Shown here: in pieces, positions 37,501-43,166 of the stretch
How positions within the stretch are numbered: position 1 is the first letter of the stretch
How the letters are laid out: each line of letters opens with the position of its first letter
DNA from: Solen grandis
Taxonomy: Eukaryota; Mollusca; Bivalvia; Adapedonta; Solenidae
Length of the DNA: 64,000 nucleotides
Assembly (NCBI GenBank): GCA_021229015.1
Contig: CM037794.1
Coordinates: 42,303,126 to 42,367,125, forward strand
Reading direction: 5' to 3'
Notes under the pieces: model-generated
Databases searched by the model: none
What the model was told of the DNA's origin: nothing
The model's input: the letters and a program-made list of their open reading frames with translations, nothing else
Program-made: the position numbers and the translations under genes

Positions 37501-38781
37501 GGCCAATCATTATTATAAGCCCAATTAGTATATTGGCCCTCAGAGTTCGGTTTGTAACTTAGCAGATACAGCAATCAATACATTAATCTTTAAAAATATG
37601 TTTAAAACTACTGATGCAATCTGTTCATATATGACACACAATATTAGACAACACTTATAAGCGTGTGCCAAAAATTCTTGGAAGCTAAATTCAAACTTTA
37701 CTGTAAAATCAATTCGCTGGCACTTTGTTATGACACTGGGACAAAGGCATGAACAAAACAATTGAAGGTTAAGCAACAGATGCTTCGAATAGACCGGAGC
37801 AAGCCTTCCTTTTAAAAGAATCTTTTCTTTATCTTCAGCTCCAATATTCCCCTTTACCTAGACATCCAGGCCGCTAATGACGCATCATCCAATAGCGATA
37901 CCCCGTACATGAACATATCCCAGACAGAGCTGTCCCCTGGAGAGAGCGACTACCTTGACATGGACGTCAACAACAGAAAAAAATCAAACCAAAACAACAT
38001 TAAAGATTATCAGAACGTGTCTCACCTGAAGAAAAACGGCCCACCACCAAAAAAGAGGTATACCATACAAATGCATGGCTAGGTTGCCAGTTTTAGTGAA
38101 CATAAAATTGCAGGATTAAAGAAAATAACATAATTGTGGTGGCATATATTTGCCAGCCACTTATCCACTTATCTATGTTGAAACTTTTCTGAAAAATTGT
38201 ATCTGGCAAGCAGAAAACTTCCGTGTTATCTTCTTAGGTATCTTAACAAGACAAAAATGCCTGTTAGTGCCCACTACTGCCAGCCATATATTCACTTAAG
38301 ATAACTAGATATCTCGCCATTTTTCAAGTTAGTCGGTTAAATTATGTGGATAACAAGCACTTTTTCACATATTTATCTGGAAAAAAGCATGATATCCAGT
38401 GAACATAAGTGAGTATGTGATTGGCAGTAGTAGGCACTAACAGGCAGTTTAGTCCTGTTAAGATACCTAAGTGAATAACTTGAAACCTTTCTACTTGCTT
38501 GATAATAACTGAATTTTTCAGAAAAGTTTCAACATAGCTAAGTGGATAAGTGGCTGGCAGAAATATGCCACCATACATAATGGTTACTGGGATGGTTTAT
38601 TACTTAATTTTTCATTATTTTGTTAGTTCTGTGTTCAAACTTGATCTTCAGCTGTTGTTTTTGTTGTCATAGTAATGCAATATGTGTAAAATATATGTCA
38701 TTTAATGTATGTTTCAGTTCCAAAGAGGAAACAGTCAGTTATACTCAAGACAGAAATAGTAGTAAGTGCAAAACATTTTAA
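9683..38781 (+). CDS. Ig/FN3 transmembrane receptor with multi-tyrosine tail (partial gene)
   Basis: At least eleven phase-compatible exons are joined here: 9683-9979, 14691-14951, 15283-15621, 20642-20947, 21914-22024, 22399-22414, 27783-27889, 31924-31939, 36003-36098, 37839-38057 and 38718-38781. They encode, in order, two I-set-like Ig domains, a third degenerate Ig-like domain, one fibronectin type III domain, a transmembrane helix with an RWRRK stop-transfer, and a ~170-residue cytoplasmic tail. Extracellular domain exons are all phase 1-1, as usual for Ig/FN3 genes. The tail has YQNT, YVNQ, YVNM, YLDI, YMNI, YLDM and YQNV, resembling Grb2 (YxN) and PI3K (YxxM) docking sites. It is probably an adhesion or immune-type signalling receptor; the orthologue is not identified. 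Signal peptide and 5' exons are not visible. Confidence 0.8.
10985..13475. repeat. composite fold-back (inverted) repeat, ~2.5 kb
   Basis: Both outer ends read TTAGTGTTTATTAAGAGAGA… and its complement TCTCTCTTAATAAACACTAA. Inside, 11230-11390 pairs inversely with about 12310-12480, 11510-12200 pairs with about 12705-13390, and 11040-11165 is a palindrome in itself (GGGCTCACTGATTGGATAGA on both arms, also near 12560). A second copy of the terminal block with its own hairpin lies at 11398-11510. SINE-tail fragments (11970-12170; 12720-12960) ride inside the arms, so they predate the duplication. No ORF of note. Confidence 0.75.
14225..14262. repeat. (TG)n microsatellite
   Basis: Uninterrupted TG dinucleotide run, followed by a short TTC run. 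Confidence 0.95.
14530..14661 (+). repeat. 33-bp tandem repeat, four copies
   Basis: Four units of TTGTTTATTATATTATTTCC… plus TTTGGAAAATCAA, ending about 30 bp upstream of the next exon's acceptor, close to where a branch point would lie. The unit length is a multiple of three, so long open frames here are artefacts. Confidence 0.9.
14691..14951 (+). CDS. receptor exon 2 seen: Ig domain
   Basis: Acceptor CATTATTCAG, donor GAAG|GTAAG, 261 nt, phase 1-1. It starts [10 protein letters not shown]-strand FTCTADG and F-strand GLYKCQVNN give the Ig Cys pair. No clear C-strand Trp, although TFSLKQY occupies that place. NAT and NNS are glycosylation sequons. Confidence 0.85.
15002..15023. repeat. (GA)n microsatellite
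   Basis: Short AG/GA run just inside the intron after the second Ig exon. Confidence 0.85.
15283..15621 (+). CDS. receptor exon 3 seen: degenerate Ig-like domain
   Basis: Acceptor TGTGTTGTAG, donor GAAG|GTACG, 339 nt, phase 1-1. It begins [10 protein letters not shown] and has the spacing of an Ig-like domain ([12 protein letters not shown] for the B-C region, [12 protein letters not shown] for F-G). The B- and F-strand Cys are absent. Two other Cys occur (DQCSVDF, TSCQKV), which may form a different bridge. NAS and NVT sequons are present. The Ig assignment rests on context and strand pattern. Confidence 0.7.
15622..17216. other. receptor intron, no recognisable element
   Basis: AT-rich sequence with a C-run followed by A-rich sequence near 15773-15810 and no convincing exon or repeat. 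Confidence 0.4.
17217..18232 (-). repeat. 'GGCCATGATGG…GCTCACC' module, ~3 tandem units
   Basis: It opens with AACAAGAGGGCCATGATGGC and 'CGCTCACCTGAG', closes with 'AGCTCACCTTGAGCACTTTG' and 'CAGGTGAGCT', and contains tandem units of about 305 bp with 'TTGACCCAAGGAACATCTGTACC', 'GGCCAGTAGTTTTGAAG' and 'GCCCCTGGCGGCCATG'. The same family lies in opposite orientation at 33548-34897. Translations of it are spurious. Confidence 0.8.
18233..19228. other. receptor intron, nothing recognised
   Basis: Non-coding, no well-defined element seen. Confidence 0.4.
19229..19640. mobile_element. short DNA transposon with CAGGGTTCCCA termini
   Basis: The termini CAGGGTTCCCA and TGGGAACCCTG are perfect 11-bp inverted repeats. 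CATGA occurs directly on both sides (19224-19228 and 19641-19645) and looks like a 5-bp target-site duplication. The body is built from recurring 'GTCAGGGAAA' words. No transposase is present; superfamily not assigned. Confidence 0.75.
19720..19768. repeat. (TA)n microsatellite
   Basis: About 48 bp of uninterrupted TA. Confidence 0.95.
20061..20556 (+). repeat. 'GCTCACCTGAGC' repeat, relative of 5680-6400
   Basis: It begins TTAGCTCACCTGAGCAAAGC with 'CGTCCGTCGTGCGGTGTGCG', has units with 'CACTCTA.CA.CTTCATT' and 'AAGCAATCATCTTCAAACTT', and ends 'CAGGTGAGCGATTAAGGACC…GGCCCTCTTGTTT'. Confidence 0.7.
20642..20947 (+). CDS. receptor exon 4 seen: fibronectin type III domain
   Basis: Acceptor ATCAATACAG, donor GAAG|GTACGC, 306 nt, phase 1-1. 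It opens [10 protein letters not shown] (FN3 A strand), has [10 protein letters not shown] and [10 protein letters not shown] for the B and C strands, and ends with [18 protein letters not shown], the typical FN3 'L.P.T.Y...A.A.N' signature. It directly precedes the membrane exon, so it is the membrane-proximal domain. Confidence 0.9.
21060..21545 (+). pseudogene. decayed non-LTR retrotransposon reverse-transcriptase fragment
   Basis: A frame from 21127 to 21543 contains [37 protein letters not shown] and [14 protein letters not shown], the pattern at the 3' end of LINE ORF2 proteins. The upstream 'RPQLEY'-like part is in other frames, so there are indels. It is a 5'-truncated, dead copy inside the receptor intron. 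Confidence 0.75.
21546..21913. other. receptor intron remainder
   Basis: Nothing coding seen; a T run near 21776-21785. Confidence 0.4.
21914..22024 (+). CDS. receptor exon 5 seen: transmembrane helix
   Basis: Acceptor CATATGCAG, donor AAAAG|GTATTT, 111 nt, phase 1-1. After [10 protein letters not shown] it encodes a strongly hydrophobic segment ([20 protein letters not shown]) and then RWRRKPK, a basic stop-transfer. The small-residue start AGAIAG and basic end fit a type I single-pass protein with the tail in the cytosol. Confidence 0.9.
22399..22414 (+). CDS. receptor microexon A (16 nt)
   Basis: AGGCTCCTAAAATGTC lies between the acceptor TTTTTTCATTTCAG and the donor GTAAGT. It encodes EAPKMS across its borders and changes phase 1 to phase 2, which is exactly what the next exon (27783) needs. 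Splicing the TM exon straight to that exon would shift the frame. Confidence 0.75.
22490..22526. repeat. (CA)n microsatellite
   Basis: Uninterrupted CA run about 75 bp after microexon A. Confidence 0.95.
22685..22860 (+). other. possible alternative terminal exon entering the minisatellite
   Basis: After the acceptor-like ATCATTTCAG, a phase-1 reading gives [14 protein letters not shown] and then runs in frame into the 18-bp repeat (NPNTYPDPN) to a stop at 22860. It is phase-compatible with the TM exon. The polypyrimidine tract is weak and the repeat keeps any frame open, so this is only a possibility. Confidence 0.2.
22719..27655. repeat. ~5-kb minisatellite of 18-bp units
   Basis: The core unit is ACCCTGACCCAAACACTT, with CCCTAACCC, ACCATGACC and GAACC variants. 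Sub-blocks differ: 22736-24270 and 26985-27650 are CCCTGACCCAAACACTTA; 24290-24525 is ACTCATACCCAAACACTT; 24850-26970 is a 36-bp higher-order unit alternating ACTCATACCCAAACACTT with ACTCTGACCTAAATACTT. The + strand is almost devoid of G. Because 18 is divisible by 3, frames such as TQTLTL and VWVRVS stay open on both strands but are not genes. A short CA run (27655-27672) ends it. Confidence 0.95.
27783..27889 (+). CDS. receptor tail exon 7: YQNT motif
   Basis: Acceptor GTTCATATAG, donor ATATG|GTAAGT, 107 nt, phase 2 in and phase 1 out. It encodes [20 protein letters not shown] and ends SPLGEGIY, whose Tyr is completed into YVNQ by the next microexon. YQNT has the YxN spacing of Grb2-type SH2 ligands. 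Confidence 0.8.
28478..28511. repeat. (TG)n microsatellite
   Basis: Uninterrupted TG run. Confidence 0.95.
28925..29190. repeat. dispersed repeat, second copy near 32285
   Basis: It shares ordered blocks with 32285-32430: 'GGTACATAATATGCAA', 'GTTAAAC.GTTTGAAAATGTTGATCAA', 'GTGGATGTCAAA', 'CGAATCACCATTTGTTTATCT'. Confidence 0.55.
29605..30477 (-). pseudogene. 5'-truncated CR1/L2-like LINE 3' end
   Basis: The minus-strand frame 30468-30073 reads [52 protein letters not shown] and [13 protein letters not shown], then LSAPKLWN. This is the C-terminal end of a CR1/Jockey-type reverse transcriptase ORF. A TAG replaces the codon after LWN, and family-like residues continue beyond it. The 3' UTR ends in a TATATAGCAC/GTGCTTTACAATC-type block and an (AAT)n tail at 29605-29620. 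Confidence 0.8.
30478..31923. other. receptor intron, no recognised element
   Basis: AT-rich, with a C run plus TC microsatellite at about 31546-31582. No exon is seen before microexon B. Confidence 0.45.
31924..31939 (+). CDS. receptor microexon B (16 nt), completes YVNQ
   Basis: TGAATCAGCTTGTAAG lies between TTTTTTTTTACGTTTCAG and GTAAGA, both strong sites. Joined to exon 7 it gives EGIYVNQLV, a Grb2-type YVNQ motif, and changes phase 1 to phase 2 so that the 36003 exon is in frame. Without it exons 7 and 9 cannot be joined in frame. Confidence 0.75.
31940..33547. other. receptor intron with a hairpin MITE
   Basis: It holds the dispersed repeat at about 32285-32430 and the hairpin at 32857-33030. 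No exon recognised. Confidence 0.45.
32857..33030. mobile_element. small palindromic MITE
   Basis: The left arm (TTTTTGACTTTTCGCTC…TTTATCAAAAA…GAAGAAATACAACAG) is the reverse complement of the right arm (CTGTTGTATTTCTTC…TTTTTGATAAAGCGAAAAGT), with a centre around 'ATTTTGACCAAA…TTTGGTCAAAAT'. The whole unit would fold into one hairpin. Confidence 0.7.
33548..34897 (+). repeat. 'GCTCACCTGAGC…GGCCATCATGG' module, ~4 tandem units
   Basis: It opens TTTTAGCTCACCTGAGCACA, has the GTC-rich 'CGTCCGTCGTCGTGCGTCG' lead, then about four units of ~305 bp ('CCACTGGACAGAATTTGATT', 'GGTTGCCATGGCAAC', 'CATGGCCGCCAGGGGCGGGG'), and closes 'CAGGTGAGCGATTTAGGGCC…CTCTTGTTTT'. It is the inverted counterpart of 17217-18232. 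Confidence 0.85.
34920..35090 (+). repeat. degenerate ~40-bp tandem repeat
   Basis: Units of the form 'GGGAACGAGATACTATCTTTGA' recur about four times with many changes. Confidence 0.5.
35105..35290 (+). repeat. SINE-like, tRNA-derived fragment
   Basis: It contains 'TAGTGTAGTAGTAACG', 'GCGACCCGGGTTCGATTTC' (B box) and then 'GGTCGCCCGTCCAGATACATGG', a tRNA-like head followed by an unrelated body. Confidence 0.5.
35291..36002. other. receptor intron remainder
   Basis: No exon. A GC-rich inverted patch lies near 35787-35811 (GGCACGCGCCGGGTGCGCC), unusual in this AT-rich DNA. Confidence 0.4.
36003..36098 (+). CDS. receptor tail exon 9: YVNM motif
   Basis: Acceptor TATTCAAATGATAG, donor GAAGG|GTGACT, 96 nt, phase 2-2. 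It encodes [20 protein letters not shown] followed by [16 protein letters not shown] satisfies both the YxN (Grb2) and YxxM (PI3K p85) patterns, the dual type known from CD28-family tails. EGIYVN repeats the exon 7/8 junction sequence. An in-frame TGA directly follows if the donor is not used, which would give a shorter tail. Confidence 0.75.
36099..37838. other. receptor intron with repeats
   Basis: 36440-36600 has 'GACCGCTTAACAGATATGACCGCTAAAT…' words repeated several times. 37153-37170 is a perfect NotI-containing palindrome. No exon was identified. Confidence 0.45.
36445..36600. repeat. 'ACCGCTTAATACAGGT' short repeat cluster
   Basis: Repeated short words 'TGACCGCTTAACAG', 'GACCGCTAAAT', 'CTGCTTAATACAGGTGACCGCTAATACAGGTT'. 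Probably the terminus of a DNA transposon. Confidence 0.45.
37839..38057 (+). CDS. receptor tail exon 10: YLDI, YMNI, YLDM, YQNV
   Basis: Acceptor TTTATCTTCAG, donor AAGAG|GTATAC, 219 nt, phase 2-2. The 73 codons include [30 protein letters not shown] and [10 protein letters not shown], then a basic/proline end ([10 protein letters not shown]). YMNI and YQNV fit YxN, YLDM fits YxxM. All four Tyr have acidic, Pro or Ser upstream contexts typical of phosphorylated tails. Confidence 0.85.
38136..38574. mobile_element. ~440-bp palindromic MITE, copy 1
   Basis: The left end TGGTGGCATATATTTGCCAG…CACTTATCCACTT…GTTGAAAC is inverted at the right end (GTTTCAAC…AAGTGGATAAGTGGCTGGCA…ATGCCACCA). Internal blocks (GCCTGTTAGTGCCCACTACTG / CAGTAGTAGGCACTAACAGGC) are also inverted, so nearly the whole element folds back. 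A second copy is at 52816. Confidence 0.8.
38718..38781 (+). CDS. receptor tail exon 11 (possible end)
   Basis: Acceptor TGTATGTTTCAG, phase 2 in. It encodes [16 protein letters not shown] and, read through, KCKTF then TAA at 38779-38781. A consensus donor GTAAGT at 38762 would instead splice on in phase 1. Whether the gene ends here or continues past the gap cannot be decided from sequence. Confidence 0.6.
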
Positions 38782-39030
38782 CCAGGTTTTAGGTAAAGTC
38801 CCTGTAATATTTCCGCTACATTTCGGACCTCATGGCATTTTGCGGAGATAACCAAGGTTTCCTCATGTTTTATTATGGTAACTTTGTTATCTTGGTAGAT
38901 GTTAAGTGGGCCAAGACATAGCGGAACCATTAAAGGGAATTTACCTTCCAACGAAAATCCAGGTTGTAAAAATGGGGTACGTCGTTGGGCGGATGGGCGG
39001 GCGAGCGTTAAATATGTTGTTTCGGTCAAA
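38782..39030. other. 3' flank before gap
   Basis: It contains a repeat-like segment ('GGCCAAGACATAGCGG…AAAGGGAATTTACCTTCC…GGCGGGCGAGCG') that runs into the gap. No exon. Confidence 0.4.
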
Positions 39031-39130
39031 NNNNNNNNNNNNNNNNNNNNNNNNNNNNNNNNNNNNNNNNNNNNNNNNNNNNNNNNNNNNNNNNNNNNNN
39101 NNNNNNNNNNNNNNNNNNNNNNNNNNNNNN
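39031..39130. other. assembly gap (100 N)
   Basis: Exactly 100 N. It separates the receptor gene from the CFAP97-domain gene, and could hide the end of one and the start of the other. Confidence 0.98.
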
Positions 39131-40500
39131 TTTTTTTCATCATCAAGATTTTCAGTTGTAAAGGTGTACTCACTTTATAGTTGTCAATGGCATCATTTAC
39201 AAACAAACTTACTCCAACTCAAAGGTTGGGAAAATTGATAAAAAAAATTAAACAAACTAAAGGAAAGGATCAGTTTAAGTGGAAACGGGATCTCAACCAG
39301 CTACATTTGTATTGGTTTCGACAGAAAATAATTACAAGTGCCATTATAAATGGCATAATTGTGATGGTTTAGTGTAATTATGTGTATTTGTACGCCTGTT
39401 GACCATTGTTTGCTTACTGTCATTGCCACGAGAGCAACACTTGTTGAACTTGCCAACACTGTCCATGTGTAGTGGGGATATCTAATTGTTCACTAAATAT
39501 TGTGACTAGACTTACTGTCCCTCTACTTAGCCATTATCTACCACTATATTGGACAGTGTCATCTCCCTGTGTTATACTTAATACTGTAACCTATAATACA
39601 TTTAAACATCAATGTGTATTGATTCTGTTCGTGTGTTTTTTGTGTTACCATTATTTTCTGTTTTGAAATGAAGTTTGTTTAATCCATGAATGGTATTTTT
39701 GTAGTCTATTTTTCTCCCTAATGATCCAGCAATTAATATTTACAGTAGAATATAAACCTATCTGTGTACTTTTTCCATGGAAGTGACACAAAGGGAGAGT
39801 GTTTGTCATTTCTATAATGCCCTACAATCAAGAGGTGTTATGTTTTAGTCCTGGTTAGACTTTGTCTTTTAATGCCTCATGTAGCATTCATGGTTTTCAG
39901 GCCCCAAGGTCTTGAAGATATTAAAATGTACTCATGCCCAAACTTAAGTATGATTGTCATGTTCAGCTTTAAAATTTTGATCAATAAGTGACAATTATCT
40001 TTATTTATCATATTTAAGCACATATTCAGTAGTCAAGTTCATACCCAGTGATGCTTGAGACTGTTAGAGAACACTGTCATTCTCAAGCTGTAAGGCTTCA
40101 GTATGATTTTTGACAATCTGCCACACTGAGTTGAAAAATATCCAAATCCACTGCACCAGAATTTGGATTTTTTGAGTGAGATTTTTTTTCAAGAACAAAT
40201 TCAAATACTATACTCAGACTTAAAACTCAAAGTTAAGCAGATATTTGATATATTCTAACATAAAAATATATGTTAATACTAATAGATAATTTGTCTCTTT
40301 GTTCTGCAGGCTTGACAACAGTATGATTAGGACAAAAAAAGATAAATTTTCTTTTGATATTATTATTGTTAATTAACAATGTTCATTGTTAGATTGGGAT
40401 GTAAGTGTTTTCATTTATATTTAAATGTCTCTCCGTCTAACAAGATACACCTATAGCTTGCCCTTCATTAGGTTTTATTGTCAGTGGGATTTGAACTGAT
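39131..40500. other. non-coding, nothing recognised
   Basis: The 5' exon(s) of the CFAP97-domain gene were searched for here (an HLHxKLKKL-like stretch) and not found. Confidence 0.4.
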
Positions 40501-40768
40501 GGGGGCCTCCGTGGCCATTGAAGAGGGTAAAGTCGCTAACTTTAACATTCACTCAGCCCCTCGCTGCGTGGGTTCGAATCCTGGCAGGGTCATTTGGATT
40601 TTCATGTGAGGAAGCCTTCCAGTTGGCTTGCGGTAGGTCGGTGGTTCTACCCGGATGCCTCCGTGCATTTGGGGTCTTCCTCCACCTGTAATGAGCTGGA
40701 CGTCGCTATATGACTGAAATACTATCGCAGCGATAGTAAACTCAAATAGTCAAGTCAATAGTCAAAAC
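40501..40768 (+). mobile_element. tRNA-derived SINE, second copy
   Basis: GGGGGCCTCCGTGGCC… with a B box GTGGGTTCGAATCCTGG, 'GGCTTGCGGTAGGTCGGTGG' and the tail 'GCGATAGTAAACTCAAATAG'. Same family as 6498-6760. Confidence 0.8.
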
Positions 40769-42464
40769 TTGAACTTTCATATGCAGAGTTATACATATCA
40801 TACCAACAGCACCCCACTGTGACAATAGACGGATAATTATTATGTCCACAGTCTGGCTTGATGTGTTTTGCTGTGTTTATAATGGCAGTGTAGGGGGAAT
40901 CAGTCAGTGATTTTGTTTGTAGGTATTAATCCCCTGGGACTGCCGTACAATGAACTAAATTGATATTTTGATATTGAATTTACCTGAATAGCCCAGCAGA
41001 TCAAAGTAGCAAGGTATATATGGAATGTAGCGGTAGTTTTATTTATAAAAAGATTAATACGGCTTAACCTTTTGCAGGCATAGTACACACTGACGTCATC
41101 TCTTGGACTTCTTCAATATCATATAATCCAAATCTCTGTGGCACATTCATGTATGAAGAATACACAAACGCTGAGAGGGTATAGGTTGTAAATACTCCTG
41201 AGTGTGTTATAGTATGATTAACTCACAACCATACAGGAATATTTGTACCTCATGAATATTCATGTACAGATTTATGACTTGATAAATATTAATTGACTGA
41301 GCTTTACTTAAATGGCAGTAAAATGAAATTATGGATTTTTCTTTGCCATGCAGACTGTAAAATCTATGCTTCAATATTGTATTAACAGTCTGATCTTGGT
41401 TTGCTCTGTTTGCAAAGTGCGTCAAAATAAGTCTATATGAAGTAAAGGGGTTAATTAAGGCTCTTGACTTGTAAGTGAGAAGTCACAGTATGGCAATGCC
41501 ATTGATTAATTCTGATTGGCAGATAGACCGGTATTAAGCCTATTTTTCTTCATTTATTAATTTTGCTCCCATTTTGGGAAGGGATAAGATTGCATTACAG
41601 ACTTGCCCTTTTCCATCCATTTTTTTTATCTGTCACAAAATCTTCTGTTGCAAATAACTCCAAAACTACATGTATATGAAACAGAGTCATAAAACTGTAC
41701 AGGTATGTTCATCAACATGGATATAAATAAGTTTCATTTTGAAATTCATTCAGTCATAGTACAGTTATGGCCCCTGAGTAAGTAAAAATGGCACATAGTG
41801 GATGCATTTGTTTCTAGTTCAGTCTACATGGACTGCATCTTGTCTGCATTTAAAAATGTCATATCTGCACAGACAAATTTTAATTGTCTGGTCGTGAGTT
41901 TTAATGATTTATACTTTAATTCATAATCAGCAGATAATATAAAACTTTAAAAGTTTTCGACTTAATACTTGCAGGCTGATCGAGTTTTAGTACTAACTCG
42001 TAGGTTTTTATCCTTATCAGCGCGGGAGTTAATCAAATAAAAGTGAGACAGTCCAGAGAGTGATTTTCTGAGCACCTTGCCCAATTTGAAGTATATGTTC
42101 AAAGTCCGAGAGTGAACTACTGTAAAATCGTTAAGTTCGCTGGGATCAAATTTTGTGGAATCTGTAATAAACTCAATTTCAATGGTACAAATATTCATGG
42201 ATTTATGTTTTAGTGTGAGGCATATGAAATGAACAGTTTTCATAGGGATTAATATTTGTGGATAAAGCTGTCCTCTAAATCAACAGAAATTAGTTCCCAA
42301 CGAAAATTAATGACGCTGCAGTACATTGTTTTACTACACTACTGATACAGACATAGAAACTGATAAGCTTTAGATAAAAAAATCTCAGTTTTCTGTACTT
42401 CAGAGCACCTTAATTTTTTTTCCACCAGAACTTGTGAGTATCACAATTTTACAGTACAATCTTA
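40769..42464. other. non-coding with one dispersed repeat
   Basis: The repeat at 41237-41455 matches 3385-3605. No exon recognised. Confidence 0.45.
41237..41455. repeat. dispersed repeat, copy 2
   Basis: Shares 'CATGAATATTCATGTACAGA', 'TTTCTTTGCCATGCAGACTGTA', 'GTCTGATCTTGGTTTGCTCTG' and 'GCGTCAAAATAAGTCTATATG' with the copies near 3385 and 46500. Confidence 0.6.
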
Positions 42465-43070
42465 GCAGGCTGACCTGGTTTGATACTGGTTTTAATGAGG
42501 ACAATGATAACAGTGTGTTGTTGTTGTATTAAAGAAAGAGGAGGAGAGGCAGGCTGACCTGATTTGATACTGGTTGTAATGAGGACAATGATAACAGTGT
42601 GTTGTTGTTGTTGTATTTACAGAAAGAGGAGGAGAGGCAGGCTGACCTGGTTTGATACTGGTTGTAATGAGGACAATGATAACAGTGTGTTGTTGTTGTA
42701 TTTACAGAAAGAGGAGGAGAGGCAGGCTGACCTGGTTTGATACTGGTTGTAATGAGGACAATGATAACAGTGTGTTGTTGTTGTATTTACAGAAAGAGGA
42801 GGAGAGGCAGGCTGACCTGATTTGATACTGGTTGTAATGAGGACAATCATAACAGTGTGTTGTTGTTGTATTTACAGAAAGAGGAGGAGAGGCAGGCTGA
42901 CCTGATTTGATACTGGTTGTAATGAGGACAATGATAACAGTGTGTTGTTGTTGTATTTACAGAAAGAGGAGGAGAGGCAGGCTGACCTGGTTTGATACTG
43001 GTTGTAATGAGGACAATGATAACAGTGTGTTGTTGTTGTATTTACAGAAAGAGGAGGAGAGGCAGGCTGA
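42465..43070 (+). repeat. 85-bp tandem array carrying a 3' splice site
   Basis: Units of 85 bp (first 88) each contain GTGTTGTTGTTGTATTTACAG followed by the first 23 nt of the downstream exon (AAAGAGGAGGAGAGGCAGGC…TGA). Exon-like starts fall at 42535 (AAG instead of CAG), 42623, 42708, 42793, 42878, 42963 and the real one at 43048. After the copied exon piece each decoy continues into intron-type sequence with an in-frame TGA. GCAGGCTGA at 42465-42473 and again in the exon at 43062-43070 is the likely duplication junction. Confidence 0.9.
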
Positions 43071-43166
43071 GATAGACCATGAGAACAAACTCCTGCTGTC
43101 CAAGATGACCAATATCATGAAGTATGGCGGTAACCTTGACAACTGGAACACCTACGAGTCACGCAG
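43048..43166 (+). CDS. CFAP97D1: CFAP97-domain exon
   Basis: Acceptor GTTGTATTTACAG, donor CGCAG|GTGATG, 119 nt, phase 0 to 2. It encodes KEEERQAEIDHENKLLLSKM then TNIMKYGGNLDNWNTYESR; the 'I..EN..LL.K...IM..GG..DN.N.Y' pattern defines the family. Its acceptor is the last of seven similar acceptors in the upstream array. Confidence 0.9.
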
